In this document: piece by piece, positions 33,147 to 41,257 of the stretch
Position numbering within the stretch: the stretch's first letter is position 1
Layout: each line of letters opens with the position of its first letter
From: Rhodobacterales bacterium
GTDB lineage: Bacteria; Pseudomonadota; Alphaproteobacteria; Caulobacterales; Hyphomonadaceae
Assembly (NCBI GenBank): GCA_014763715.1
Contig: JACXUV010000016.1
Location: 1-52,718 of the forward strand
DNA: 52,718 bases
Direction of reading: 5' to 3'
Program-made: the position numbers and the translations under genes
The notes under the pieces: model-generated
The model's input: only the letters and a program-made list of their open reading frames with translations
What the model was told of the DNA's origin: nothing
Databases searched by the model: none

Positions 33147-34088
33147 ATGTCTGACCCCATTTTCGAACGCATCGCCATTATCGGTGCTGGCCTGATCGGT
33201 TCTTCCATCGCGCGGGCCGCCAGGGCCTATGACGCGGCGGGGGCCGTCTCGCTGTATGATGTGAGCGATGACGTGCGGGCCCGGGCGGCAAAGCTGGAGC
33301 TGGGCGATGTCGCAGACACGCTGGCTGATGCCGTGAAAGACGCAGACTGCGTGATCCTGTGCGTGCCTGTCGGGGCGCTGGAGCCGGTGGCAAAAGCCGC
33401 CGTGCCGTACATGAAGGCAGGTGCGATCCTGTCAGATGTCGGCTCGGTCAAGAAGCAGGCTGCCGAAGCGCTGGCCGCCGCCGATGACGGGCGCGTGCAT
33501 ATCATTCCGGGTCACCCCGTGGCAGGCACCGAGCAATCCGGCCCCGAGGCCGGCTTCCCGAGCCTGTTCCAGAATGCCTGGTACATTCTTACGCCGCAGA
33601 CCGGCAAGGACGAGGCCTATGAGGCGGCTGCCGCCCAACTGACCGCGTTCTGGGCACGTCTTGGGTCCAAAGTCGAAACAATGGATCCAGCCAGGCACGA
33701 CCGCGTGCTGGCCATTACCTCACACCTTCCGCACCTGATCGCCTTCAACATCGTTTCCACTGCCTTCGACATGGAAACGGTGGAAGAAGGGGAGGTCGTG
33801 AAGTTCTCCGCCGGTGGTTTCCGGGACTTCACGCGTATCGCAGCCTCTGATCCCGTGATGTGGCGCGACGTGTTCCTGAACAACAAGGAAGCCGTGCTGG
33901 AATGCCTTGGCCGTTTCTCCGAAGACCTGGCAGCCCTGCAGCGGGCCATCCGTTGGGGGGATGGCGACTTCCTGATGCAGGAGTTCACCCGTGCGCGCAC
34001 GATCCGCAAGGCCGTGATTGATGCGGGGCAGGATTCCGGTGCCGTGAACTTCGGCCGCAACCAGAATGGTGCTAAAATAAAAACATGA
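33147..34088 (+). CDS. prephenate/arogenate dehydrogenase (TyrA family)
   Basis: 313-aa NAD(P)-dependent dehydrogenase of tyrosine synthesis that oxidatively decarboxylates prephenate or arogenate. The N-terminal Rossmann loop is GAGLIGSS (13-20); the substrate-binding motif is IIPGHPVAGTEQSG, and HDRVLAITSHLPHLIAF holds conserved His residues. Length matches the monofunctional cyclohexadienyl dehydrogenase (TyrC) type. Start chosen at ATG 33147 with GGACGGAAGG upstream. Overlaps the DUF2164 gene by four bases. Preference for prephenate or arogenate cannot be settled. Confidence 0.93.
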   Translation: MSDPIFERIAIIGAGLIGSSIARAARAYDAAGAVSLYDVSDDVRARAAKLELGDVADTLADAVKDADCVILCVPVGALEPVAKAAVPYMKAGAILSDVGSVKKQAAEALAAADDGRVHIIPGHPVAGTEQSGPEAGFPSLFQNAWYILTPQTGKDEAYEAAAAQLTAFWARLGSKVETMDPARHDRVLAITSHLPHLIAFNIVSTAFDMETVEEGEVVKFSAGGFRDFTRIAASDPVMWRDVFLNNKEAVLECLGRFSEDLAALQRAIRWGDGDFLMQEFTRARTIRKAVIDAGQDSGAVNFGRNQNGAKIKT

Positions 34089-34324
34089 AGCCACTGACCC
34101 TTTCGGACGACCGGCGTGAGGCCCTTGCGGGCCATCTGCAGCGCCTGTTCGCGACGGAGTTCGATGTGGATCTGAGCGATTTCCGCGCCGAGGCCATCAT
34201 AGACCTGATGCTGAAACAGCTGGGCCCTGCGGTCTACAACCAGGCCGTGGAGGATGTGCGTGCGCACATGCAGGGCAAGCTGGACGACCTTTCCGGCGAA
34301 GTCTGGGTGGATGGCGGCGTCTGA
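34085..34324 (+). CDS. DUF2164 family protein
   Basis: 79-aa acidic soluble protein whose layout (LSDDRREALAGHLQRLFATEFDVDLSDFRAE and LGPAVYNQAVEDVRAHM) fits DUF2164. Translated by overlap with the tyrosine-pathway gene (ATGA). Function unknown. Confidence 0.78.
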   Translation: MKPLTLSDDRREALAGHLQRLFATEFDVDLSDFRAEAIIDLMLKQLGPAVYNQAVEDVRAHMQGKLDDLSGEVWVDGGV

Positions 34325-34390
34325 GGCCGCTCACGTCCTTTCACGTGAATTTGTGTCGCCTGCGAGGGCTGCTCCGGCTAGGGAAGGGGC

Positions 34391-34927
34391 ATGAAACAGC
34401 CGACGCACATGCTTTCCCGCCGCGGCCTCCTGTTCGCAGGGGCTGCCTCTTTCGTTATTGCGGCCTGTTCTGGCGGCTCACGTACGGCGACGGCCGAAAC
34501 CGGGCAGGGCGCGCCGGATGCAGACCCTTATGCCGACAGTGAATGGCGTACGCTGACAGAGGCGCAGTGGAAGGAACGGCTAAGCCCTGAAGCTTTCGGC
34601 GTGCTGCGCCGCGAGAACACGGAAAGGGCCTTCACGTCCCCGCTGGAGCATGAAAAGCGCAACGGTACCTATCATTGCGCCGGTTGTGACCTGCCGCTGT
34701 TTTCCTCCGATACGAAATTCGATTCCGGTACGGGCTGGCCGAGCTTCTGGCAGCACCTGCCGGGCGCTATGGGGACGAAAGCAGATCACAAGCTGTTCTA
34801 TACGCGCACGGAGTATCACTGTGCCCGCTGCCTCGGGCATCAGGGGCATGTCTTCAATGACGGGCCCGCGCCCACGGGCCAGCGCTGGTGCAACAACGGC
34901 GTGGCGCTGACGTTCCGTCCGGCTTGA
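34391..34927 (+). CDS. msrB: exported peptide-methionine (R)-S-oxide reductase
   Basis: 178-aa MsrB that reduces methionine-R-sulfoxide. Zinc Cys at 96, 99, 144 and 147 (CAGC, CARC) and catalytic Cys167 in RWCNNGV. The first 26 residues carry a twin-arginine-like motif SRRGLLF and a lipobox FVIAAC (Cys26), so the enzyme appears to be a lipoprotein exported folded, reaching the periplasm. It differs from the cytoplasmic form by this leader alone. Isolated gene, with no MsrA next to it. Confidence 0.9.
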   Translation: MKQPTHMLSRRGLLFAGAASFVIAACSGGSRTATAETGQGAPDADPYADSEWRTLTEAQWKERLSPEAFGVLRRENTERAFTSPLEHEKRNGTYHCAGCDLPLFSSDTKFDSGTGWPSFWQHLPGAMGTKADHKLFYTRTEYHCARCLGHQGHVFNDGPAPTGQRWCNNGVALTFRPA

Positions 34928-34930
34928 CGC

Positions 34931-36196
34931 CTATTCGATGATCTCGACGCCTTCCGGGATCACGAAGGCCGGCACGGAGGCGATGGCGACATCGCCGTCA
35001 TCGATCAGCTCGCCGGGGCCATTCTCGCGCCGTTCATAGGCCGCAACGAGCGAACTGTACGGCGGGACATAATCCCAGCCACCATTGCCATTGTTCTGCG
35101 TGATCTCGAAATGCAGGTGCAGCACAGTGGGCGTGCCGCCGAAATCGTTCGAGACATAGCCGATCGTGTCGCCTGCCTTCACCGTGTCGCCGATCTTCAC
35201 CGACAGCTTGGCCATGTTCATGTGCAGGTATTTGTAGATCCGCCCACCAGAGCGGAGGTTCACACTGTAGGAGCCGACATTGGAGATGACGCCGTCTTCC
35301 ACGGCAACCACTTCATGGGCCGTACGGTCGGCCGCGGTGGTGGCGCGTTCGGACTTGCAGCTGTCTGGCGTGCCGACGCGGATGTCCTGGCCCTGGTGGA
35401 TCTTGTTGATTGGGCAATAGGTCGAGTTGCGGTTCGATGTGCGCGTCTCGCAGAAATTGTCCCGCCACGGATATTCGAAGTTCCGTGTGTCGCACTGGTC
35501 GCCGCCAACCATGCCTCCGCCGAAGGTGAACACCATGGACTGGAGATAGGCCGGGGAATCCTTGATCGGGAACACCATGTCGGGCGCGAAGATCATGTCT
35601 TCCGGCGCGCCTTCGCCTGTGCCGGGCAGCAGGGCGCCGGGGGCATAGAAGGAGAAGGCCGGTTCGATCGGGGCAGGCGGCTCATCCGTGTCGGTCGCAT
35701 CGGGCGTATCCACCGGGGGAGTAGTGTCGGTATCGGCCGTGTCCGTGGTGTCATCCGGCGTATCGGTGGACGTATCCGCGGGCGTATCCGTATCTGTTGG
35801 GCTGTCAGTATCTGTGTCACCCGCGTCAGGCGTGCCGGGATCGACCGTGTCGGATGGCGTGGTCGTGCCGTCCGTGTCTGCGTCTGTCGACGTATCTGGG
35901 ATGTCGGGTGTGGTATCCGGCGCGTCCGTATCCGTGACATCAGTGTCCGGGGTGGTGTCCGCATCTGTGTCGGCGCCGGTATCCGTATTGCTATCCGCTG
36001 GCTGGTCGCCCTGTCCGTAAGGGTCCGTCACGGGCGCGGAAGGCGGCGGCGGGCCTGGGGCGCCGGGTGGCACGGCGGGGCCTGTTTCCGGTGTCGAGGG
36101 CGGCGGGCCGCCATCCCCCGGATAGCGGACAAAGTCACAGGCTGCGAGCGTCAGCAGCGCGGTAGCACCAAGAAGGAGGGAGCGCGTACCAGCCAT
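34931..36196 (-). CDS. M23 peptidase lipoprotein with Asp/Thr-rich linker
   Basis: 421-aa lipoprotein: signal with lipobox LAAC (Cys20), Pro-rich stretch (31-57), a 107-residue Asp/Thr-rich linker (about 66-172), and an M23 (LytM) domain from about 180. The active-site ligands are intact: His267-x-x-x-Asp271 (HQGQD) and His360-x-His362 (HLHFEI), unlike the EnvC-like protein. Four Cys (235, 249, 261, 280) may form disulfides. It is the last gene of the S8 operon; its ATG overlaps the preceding stop. It likely cuts cross-links in murein at a distance from the membrane set by the linker. Confidence 0.9.
   Translation of the reverse strand: MAGTRSLLLGATALLTLAACDFVRYPGDGGPPPSTPETGPAVPPGAPGPPPPSAPVTDPYGQGDQPADSNTDTGADTDADTTPDTDVTDTDAPDTTPDIPDTSTDADTDGTTTPSDTVDPGTPDAGDTDTDSPTDTDTPADTSTDTPDDTTDTADTDTTPPVDTPDATDTDEPPAPIEPAFSFYAPGALLPGTGEGAPEDMIFAPDMVFPIKDSPAYLQSMVFTFGGGMVGGDQCDTRNFEYPWRDNFCETRTSNRNSTYCPINKIHQGQDIRVGTPDSCKSERATTAADRTAHEVVAVEDGVISNVGSYSVNLRSGGRIYKYLHMNMAKLSVKIGDTVKAGDTIGYVSNDFGGTPTVLHLHFEITQNNGNGGWDYVPPYSSLVAAYERRENGPGELIDDGDVAIASVPAFVIPEGVEIIE
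35681..36001 (-). repeat. low-complexity repeat encoding Asp/Thr-rich linker
   Basis: Codons 66-172 of the M23 gene, made of imperfect iterations of GAT/GAC and ACG/ACA codons (TDTDADTTPDTD and similar). Nearly all non-Asp/Thr residues are Pro, Ser, Ala or Gly. It would be extended, highly acidic and prone to copy-number change. Confidence 0.9.
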
Positions 36197-36849
36197 CAGC
36201 GCGACCTCACGGCGACAAGCGAGTTGGCGATGGACAGCGCGTCTTCTTCACTGATGCAGTCGGCATGTTCGCCATCGGCATGCGTGCACTCGAACTCAAT
36301 CAGATAGTCGGCGCCATATTTGGTGAAGGCGACCTGTGCCCCGCTCATGGTCGGGATGAACCGCATCGGCGCATCCGTCGTGCCGGGTGCGCGGTCGCCA
36401 ATGATTTCGTTCGTGCCATTGACGACGATGTTATAATCCGTTCCCGGATAGAAAGCGAAATAGCCATCATTCAGCGGCTGGAACTTCACGTCGGACTCGG
36501 CACCCTGCGGAAGCACGATGCCGGTCGGCAGCATAACGGGAACCGGCGGGGCATCGCCCCCTGCCGCGACGGTGAAATTGCCGTCCGCGCTGGAATTCGA
36601 GGCGACATCGGCGCGGGCCGCTGTCCAGTCGATAATGGCCTCTTCGCTCACGGCCTGAGCGTAGACCGGCTTGTCGGCCTCGTCCGCAGGTGCCGTGTCT
36701 GTCCGGGCCTGGTCTTCCAGTGCAACCTCTTCCGGTTCGGAAATTTCCGTGGCGGGATCATCACCCATCCCCCGGATGAACTTGTCACAGCCGGCAAGGC
36801 CCAGCAGGGCACAGGCGGGCACCAGTGCAAGGGCGATCTGCTTCCTCAT
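36196..36849 (-). CDS. lipoprotein of unknown function
   Basis: 217-aa lipoprotein with lipobox LAGC (Cys21 counted from the second ATG), followed by an acidic region and a C-terminal domain with a Cys pair in FECTHADGEHADCISEED. Not recognised as a known family. ATG 36849 is preferred since AAAGGA lies nine bases upstream; ATG 36858 overlaps the preceding stop and would add three residues. Its stop shares one base with the M23 start, so coupling is likely. Position points to an envelope role in the S8-M23 operon. Confidence 0.72.
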   Translation of the reverse strand: MRKQIALALVPACALLGLAGCDKFIRGMGDDPATEISEPEEVALEDQARTDTAPADEADKPVYAQAVSEEAIIDWTAARADVASNSSADGNFTVAAGGDAPPVPVMLPTGIVLPQGAESDVKFQPLNDGYFAFYPGTDYNIVVNGTNEIIGDRAPGTTDAPMRFIPTMSGAQVAFTKYGADYLIEFECTHADGEHADCISEEDALSIANSLVAVRSR

Positions 36850-36854
36850 TGCAA

Positions 36855-37433
36855 TCATTCCTTTCCGGGTTGAGCCACATAGTCCGGATCGGCATAGGCG
36901 ACGCTGTCGACCTGAAGGATCCGGTTTTGAATTTCATTGATGGTTGCGCGGGTTGGCTCCAGGCCGGGCGGCAGGCGGTAGCCGAGCCGGATCTCACCGG
37001 AATAGCTGGCCCCGACCAGACGGAAATCCTTCAGCACGGGATAGCGTGCCTGCAGATTGGCCCAGGCAATGTCTGCCGCGGCGCGGTCGCGTTTGAAATT
37101 GCGGGTGATGACGTCGATCTCAGGTTCGCCCTTGATGCGGACGATATAGACGATTTCCGACCCATCCTGGCTGAGCTGGGCCAGTGTCGTTTCCGCAGGG
37201 CGTTGCGTTTCGGCCGATGCGGGCAGTTCCGCCGGCCGGACGACCGGCAGCGGGTCGCCGGGGTGAAGGTCCGCAGCCGGCCGGGTGGGCGCCGCGATTT
37301 CCGTTTCGGACGCGCCGGGGCTGGCCATGTTCGAGCCAGCCATCACGAAGATGCCCGTCGCCCCTGCCAGCATGGCGAGTCCGGCAAGCCCGAGTGGTCC
37401 GCCAAGATGCAAGGGGGTCTGACCGCCGCTCAT
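36855..37433 (-). CDS. membrane-anchored protein with I9-like C-terminal domain
   Basis: 192-aa protein with one N-terminal transmembrane helix (about 13-33), a Pro/Ala linker and a C-terminal domain from about 92. The domain reads like a subtilisin propeptide (inhibitor I9): opening strand VYIVRIK, helix RDRAAADIAWANL, strand YSGEIRLGYRL, helix INEIQNRILQ and a closing VDSVAYADPDYVAQ, similar to the V-x-Y-A/V-E-P-D-Y-V end that lies in the active site of the protease. It directly follows the S8 protease gene (no gap), so it may inhibit or help fold that enzyme. No database match was tested. Confidence 0.6.
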   Translation of the reverse strand: MSGGQTPLHLGGPLGLAGLAMLAGATGIFVMAGSNMASPGASETEIAAPTRPAADLHPGDPLPVVRPAELPASAETQRPAETTLAQLSQDGSEIVYIVRIKGEPEIDVITRNFKRDRAAADIAWANLQARYPVLKDFRLVGASYSGEIRLGYRLPPGLEPTRATINEIQNRILQVDSVAYADPDYVAQPGKE

Positions 37434-39749
37434 TCAGTCTCCACCGCCGGAGGTGCCACCGCTCACCGGCACATTGGCCAGGTTCAGGATGCGCCCGCCA
37501 CAAGGGCGGCGGCACATGCCGTCAGACCCTTCAATTGGTGTCGTGCCCGGATAGTCGGAGCAGAGGCCGGAGCACTGCATGTCCGCCAACGGATCGGTTG
37601 CGGCAAGCAGTTCCGAGACCAGTTCGTCGGAGGTCGCCTCCGGATCGCGTGCCTTCAGCAGGGCGAGGGCCGCCGAGACGTGCGGTGCGGCCATGGAGGT
37701 GCCTTGCTCATAGGCGTAGTAGCAGTCTTCCACGGCTTCGCCGGTCACCGGGTCATAGCAATCGGTGGACGCTTTCGTGGACAGGATGCCGTCCGGGCGG
37801 GAGTCGTGATTGTCGTCCCGGGCCATTTCTCCGCCGGGGGCGAGAATGTCGACGCCGTCACCGAAGTTCGAATAGGCCGTGATCTCGCCAAGCGCGTTTC
37901 CGGCCGCAACCGAGATGACATTGTCACATCCGCCGGGGGCGTAATAGGCCGTGTCGATCCGGGCATTGCCCGCAGCCGAGACGACGACGGCGCCGCGCTC
38001 GGTCACCGAGTCGATCGCATCCTGAAGGGAGGCCGGGCAGTATTCGAAGAGGCCGATGGACAGGTTGATGATGTCCGCCGGATTGTCGTTCCACACTTCG
38101 CTGCCGTCTTCGCCTTCGGCCGGGATCAGGCCGGCAGCCCAGCGGATGGCATCGTTGATGTCCGACAGGCGGCCGCCGCATTTGCCGAGGGCGCGGACAG
38201 GCACGATCTTCACATTCCAGGCGCCACCTGCGACGCCTGCGCCATTGTTGGACGCGGCCGCGCCGATCGTACCGGCGACATGCGTGCCGTGGAAGGAGTC
38301 TGCCGATCCGGGTACGGCCGGATTGCACAGATCACCGGGATCGTTCGGATCGGAATCCCGTCCGTCACCGTCATTGCCCATGCGCGGATCAGAGACCATG
38401 TCCCAGCCGGGCGCGATATTGGCAGAGGCGGCAATGTCCGGATGGCTCATCTGCAGGCCGGTATCGACCACGGCGACGACGACATCGGAGGAGCCTTCAA
38501 TGCCCTGACGGGTCCAGAAATCCTGGAAGCCTGCCCCGCCGAGCGACTGGCCTTCGCCGGAGCCTCTCGGCTTCATGTCCCATTGCAGGCCCCACAGCGG
38601 GTCATTGGGAGTGACTTCCAGCTTGACTGGCTTGGTGGTCGTGCCGGTGGAGGGGGTGCCGCTATCCGGTGTGACGCCGGAAGAAGTCGAAGGCGAGCCT
38701 GATGGCGGACGGCGCACGAACTGGTTCTCGAAGATGAAGTCCTTCTCGACATATTCGAACTGGCCCGAGGCACGCAGGTCTTCCACGAAACAGTTCGTGG
38801 CCAGCACCGGGTCGGCCCCGATGGCTTCGAGATCGTTCGGATCCGGACAGCCCTTGCCTTCATCGATGGCGAGGAAGTTCAGGGTCGGGTCGCTTGCGTC
38901 TTCCGGCGAGAACAGGGTTGGCTCTGCACCGGCTACCTGGATCACCATCTGGCCTTCGCGCGACAGTGTCACTTCGGCGTTCATCTTGTACTTGGCCAGC
39001 GTGTCCAGCATCACCGCATTGGCGTCGCGCTGGGCCACGATGGCATCCCGGCTGACGACGGAGCGGCGGGAAATCTTGCGCGCGGCCATTTGCTCCTCGA
39101 TGGGTGCTGCCTCGAGCGAGCGCGGCTGCAGCGAACGGGTTTTGGCGACAGGCGCAGGCTGGGCCTCGGCGGTGGTCTGCAGTGCCCTGGTCGCATCCTC
39201 GATCTGCTGCATCGATTGTTCGCGGGCCTTCGGGTCCAGCTTCACGCGCGGGGCGATGCCCATTTCAGGCCTGAACAGTTCCAGGGAGCGGCTGGCGGGC
39301 GCGCGGGCAGCGGATTCGGACCCGGGCGCAGGTGCAGCCGCGACCGGCGCAGAAGGTCCTTCGGCCATGACGTCCGCCAGGACACTTTCGTCTTCGAGAT
39401 AAAGCTCTCCATCCTCGATCTCGGCCATGGCTTCTGCGGGCGGAATGTCCGCGGGTTTGGCGATGACGGACAGGACAGCGAAGGCGGGCCTGTCGGTCGG
39501 CTTGCCGGAAATGTCGCTGATCACCTTGCCGGCAATGGCGCGGGCCTCGACAGGCACGGAGCGCATCGGGTCCGGTTTGGCCGCAGGTTCGACGACCGTT
39601 TCGCCGGTGATCTGCTTCAGCGAAGCGTCAGCGATCTCGCGGGCTCGTTCCAGCCGCTCGCTCTGGCGGTCGCATGCCGAAACAAGCAACAGGCTGGTCA
39701 GCGCAACGCCCAACAGGAGGCGGGCCGATTTGGTGGACTGGTTCGACAT
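37434..39749 (-). CDS. S8 subtilisin-family serine protease lipoprotein
   Basis: 771-aa exported protease. A lipobox LVSAC places the modified Cys at 26; residues 30-380 form a long pro-region with a propeptide-like end (FEYVEKDFIFENQF, about 331-344). The catalytic triad is Asp429 (VVDTG), His487 (FHGTHVAG) and Ser685 (GTSMAAPH), and the oxyanion Asn595 lies in SAAGN. Eight or more Cys in the catalytic part suggest disulfides. ATG 39749 is preferred over 39782 since GGGGAA is seven bases before it and it starts the lipoprotein signal. First gene of the S8-I9-like-lipoprotein-M23 operon. Confidence 0.93.
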   Translation of the reverse strand: MSNQSTKSARLLLGVALTSLLLVSACDRQSERLERAREIADASLKQITGETVVEPAAKPDPMRSVPVEARAIAGKVISDISGKPTDRPAFAVLSVIAKPADIPPAEAMAEIEDGELYLEDESVLADVMAEGPSAPVAAAPAPGSESAARAPASRSLELFRPEMGIAPRVKLDPKAREQSMQQIEDATRALQTTAEAQPAPVAKTRSLQPRSLEAAPIEEQMAARKISRRSVVSRDAIVAQRDANAVMLDTLAKYKMNAEVTLSREGQMVIQVAGAEPTLFSPEDASDPTLNFLAIDEGKGCPDPNDLEAIGADPVLATNCFVEDLRASGQFEYVEKDFIFENQFVRRPPSGSPSTSSGVTPDSGTPSTGTTTKPVKLEVTPNDPLWGLQWDMKPRGSGEGQSLGGAGFQDFWTRQGIEGSSDVVVAVVDTGLQMSHPDIAASANIAPGWDMVSDPRMGNDGDGRDSDPNDPGDLCNPAVPGSADSFHGTHVAGTIGAAASNNGAGVAGGAWNVKIVPVRALGKCGGRLSDINDAIRWAAGLIPAEGEDGSEVWNDNPADIINLSIGLFEYCPASLQDAIDSVTERGAVVVSAAGNARIDTAYYAPGGCDNVISVAAGNALGEITAYSNFGDGVDILAPGGEMARDDNHDSRPDGILSTKASTDCYDPVTGEAVEDCYYAYEQGTSMAAPHVSAALALLKARDPEATSDELVSELLAATDPLADMQCSGLCSDYPGTTPIEGSDGMCRRPCGGRILNLANVPVSGGTSGGGD

Positions 39750-39811
39750 GAGAACGTTCCCCGTGAGTTTCCCAAACAACATCCCAGCCTGCCTAGATTA
39801 ACCCTATGGAA

Positions 39812-39841
39812 AGATTATGACGCCGTTTCCCTCCTGTCCAA
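39812..39841 (-). promoter_or_regulatory. candidate promoter of the S8 operon
   Basis: On the minus strand, TTGGAC (39836-39841) and TAATCT (39812-39817) with an 18-base spacer, leaving a leader of about 55 bases. A TTAACC element (39799-39804 area) lies near the start of transcription and could be a CtrA half-site. Confidence 0.42.
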
Positions 39842-39973
39842 CCCAAAGGCAAATATTGGCAGATCAAACAGGGAAATGGCCATCGGCCGGGCTTCTGCCT
39901 GACGCGACGTGATGAAGGTACCCTTCATTTTTCCTGTCTGGACAAGGATCGGGACGCGGCGGATGAAGGGGGC

Positions 39974-41254
39974 ATGAGCGAGGGGACCAGAGAGCCGCCA
40001 GACCAAACGCGCCCTGATCGCCGGGGCGCGTTTTTCCTGTTGTTTTTCTGCCTGATGGCCATCGGGGCGGGGAACACGATGCTGATTGCGGCCGTGCTGC
40101 CGCCACTGTCCCGCGAACTGGGCCTGCCGGACTGGATGGCCGCGGCGATCTTTGCCCTGTCGGCCTTTTTCTGGTCGGCCACGTCGCCCTTCTGGGGCAA
40201 GCAGTCGAACCGGATGGGCAGGCGGCCAGTCGCGGCGCTGGGCCTTGCCGGCTATTCGGTCTCTATGCTGCTGCTCTACCTGTCGGGCCTTGCCGCCCGG
40301 ACGGGACTGATCACCAATATTTTCCTGATCTTTGCGTGCCTTGCGATCTCGCGGTCTTTCTTTGGCCTGTTCGGATCGGGCACGAACCCGGCCGCGCAGG
40401 CCTATGTAGCCGACCGGACGAGCCAGGCCAAGCGACGGGACGAGATCGCCTTCATCTCCTCCGGTTTCAGCGTCGGCACCGTGGTCGGCCCGGCCTTTGC
40501 TGCCGCGCTCGTGGCGACGGCCGGTCTGCTTAGCCCCTTGTTGCTGACCTCCATCATCGCGGCCGTCATGTCGGCTCTGATCTGGTTCCGTCTGCCGGAA
40601 AAGCGCGATCCGATCACGGATGCGACCCATCTCGACATCGAGACCAGCGCTCGCGGCCTCTGGCATTCGAAGAATGTCATGCCCTTCCTGGTCTTTGCCG
40701 TCTGCCTGTCGCTGGCCACCGGCATTCTCACGCAGGTCTTCGCCTTTGCCGTCATGGACAAGCTGAATGTGAGCGGGCGGGAAGCGGCGCAATATACCGG
40801 CCCGGCCTTCACCGTCGGGGCGATGGCCGTGCTGCTGGCGCAACTGGTACTGATTCCCCGCATGAATTTGCGCAACAAGACGCTGATGTGGGGCGGCTGC
40901 ATTCCGCTGCTGGCGGGGGCCTTGCTGATGGTCGTCGCGCAGGACTTTGCCACGCTGATCATCGTCCAGTTCCTGCTGGGCCTGGGGCAGGGCTTTGCGC
41001 GTCCGGGCTTTTCCAGCGGCGCATCGCTCGCCGTCTCGCCGCAATTGCAGGGCAATGTGGCGGGCCTCGTCATTTCAGCCAATGGCGCAGGCTATGTCAT
41101 CACGCCCTTCTTCGGCCTGTTCCTGTACCAGTATGTCGGCCCGAGCATTCCGTTCCTTATTGCTGCGGGTCTTCTGGTGTTCATGGGGTTCTATGCCCGG
41201 TTCGCCTTGCGCGACGGGATTGGCGAATTCGATCCGGATGAAGAGGCCGCCTAG
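39974..41254 (+). CDS. MFS transporter, TetA/DHA1-like
   Basis: 426-aa inner-membrane carrier with 12 hydrophobic segments. The loop 2-3 motif A is present as WGKQSNRMGRRPVAALG, and TM5 carries GFSVGTVVGPAFAAALV, the antiporter-type motif C. These mark a proton-coupled drug-efflux-like DHA1 member. An alternative is metabolite export. Monocistronic, divergent from the S8 operon, with 224 bases between; convergent with the lytic transglycosylase (3-base gap). Confidence 0.88.
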   Translation: MSEGTREPPDQTRPDRRGAFFLLFFCLMAIGAGNTMLIAAVLPPLSRELGLPDWMAAAIFALSAFFWSATSPFWGKQSNRMGRRPVAALGLAGYSVSMLLLYLSGLAARTGLITNIFLIFACLAISRSFFGLFGSGTNPAAQAYVADRTSQAKRRDEIAFISSGFSVGTVVGPAFAAALVATAGLLSPLLLTSIIAAVMSALIWFRLPEKRDPITDATHLDIETSARGLWHSKNVMPFLVFAVCLSLATGILTQVFAFAVMDKLNVSGREAAQYTGPAFTVGAMAVLLAQLVLIPRMNLRNKTLMWGGCIPLLAGALLMVVAQDFATLIIVQFLLGLGQGFARPGFSSGASLAVSPQLQGNVAGLVISANGAGYVITPFFGLFLYQYVGPSIPFLIAAGLLVFMGFYARFALRDGIGEFDPDEEAA

Positions 41255-41257
41255 ACG

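Noticed and set aside
34340-34349. Palindrome TTCACGTGAA before msrB
   Set aside because: A 10-bp palindrome is short and contains the common CACGTG core; no other element supports regulation.
36825-38702. A 625-codon plus-strand frame opposite the S8 operon
   Set aside because: Antisense shadow of genes with clear catalytic motifs; no domain seen.
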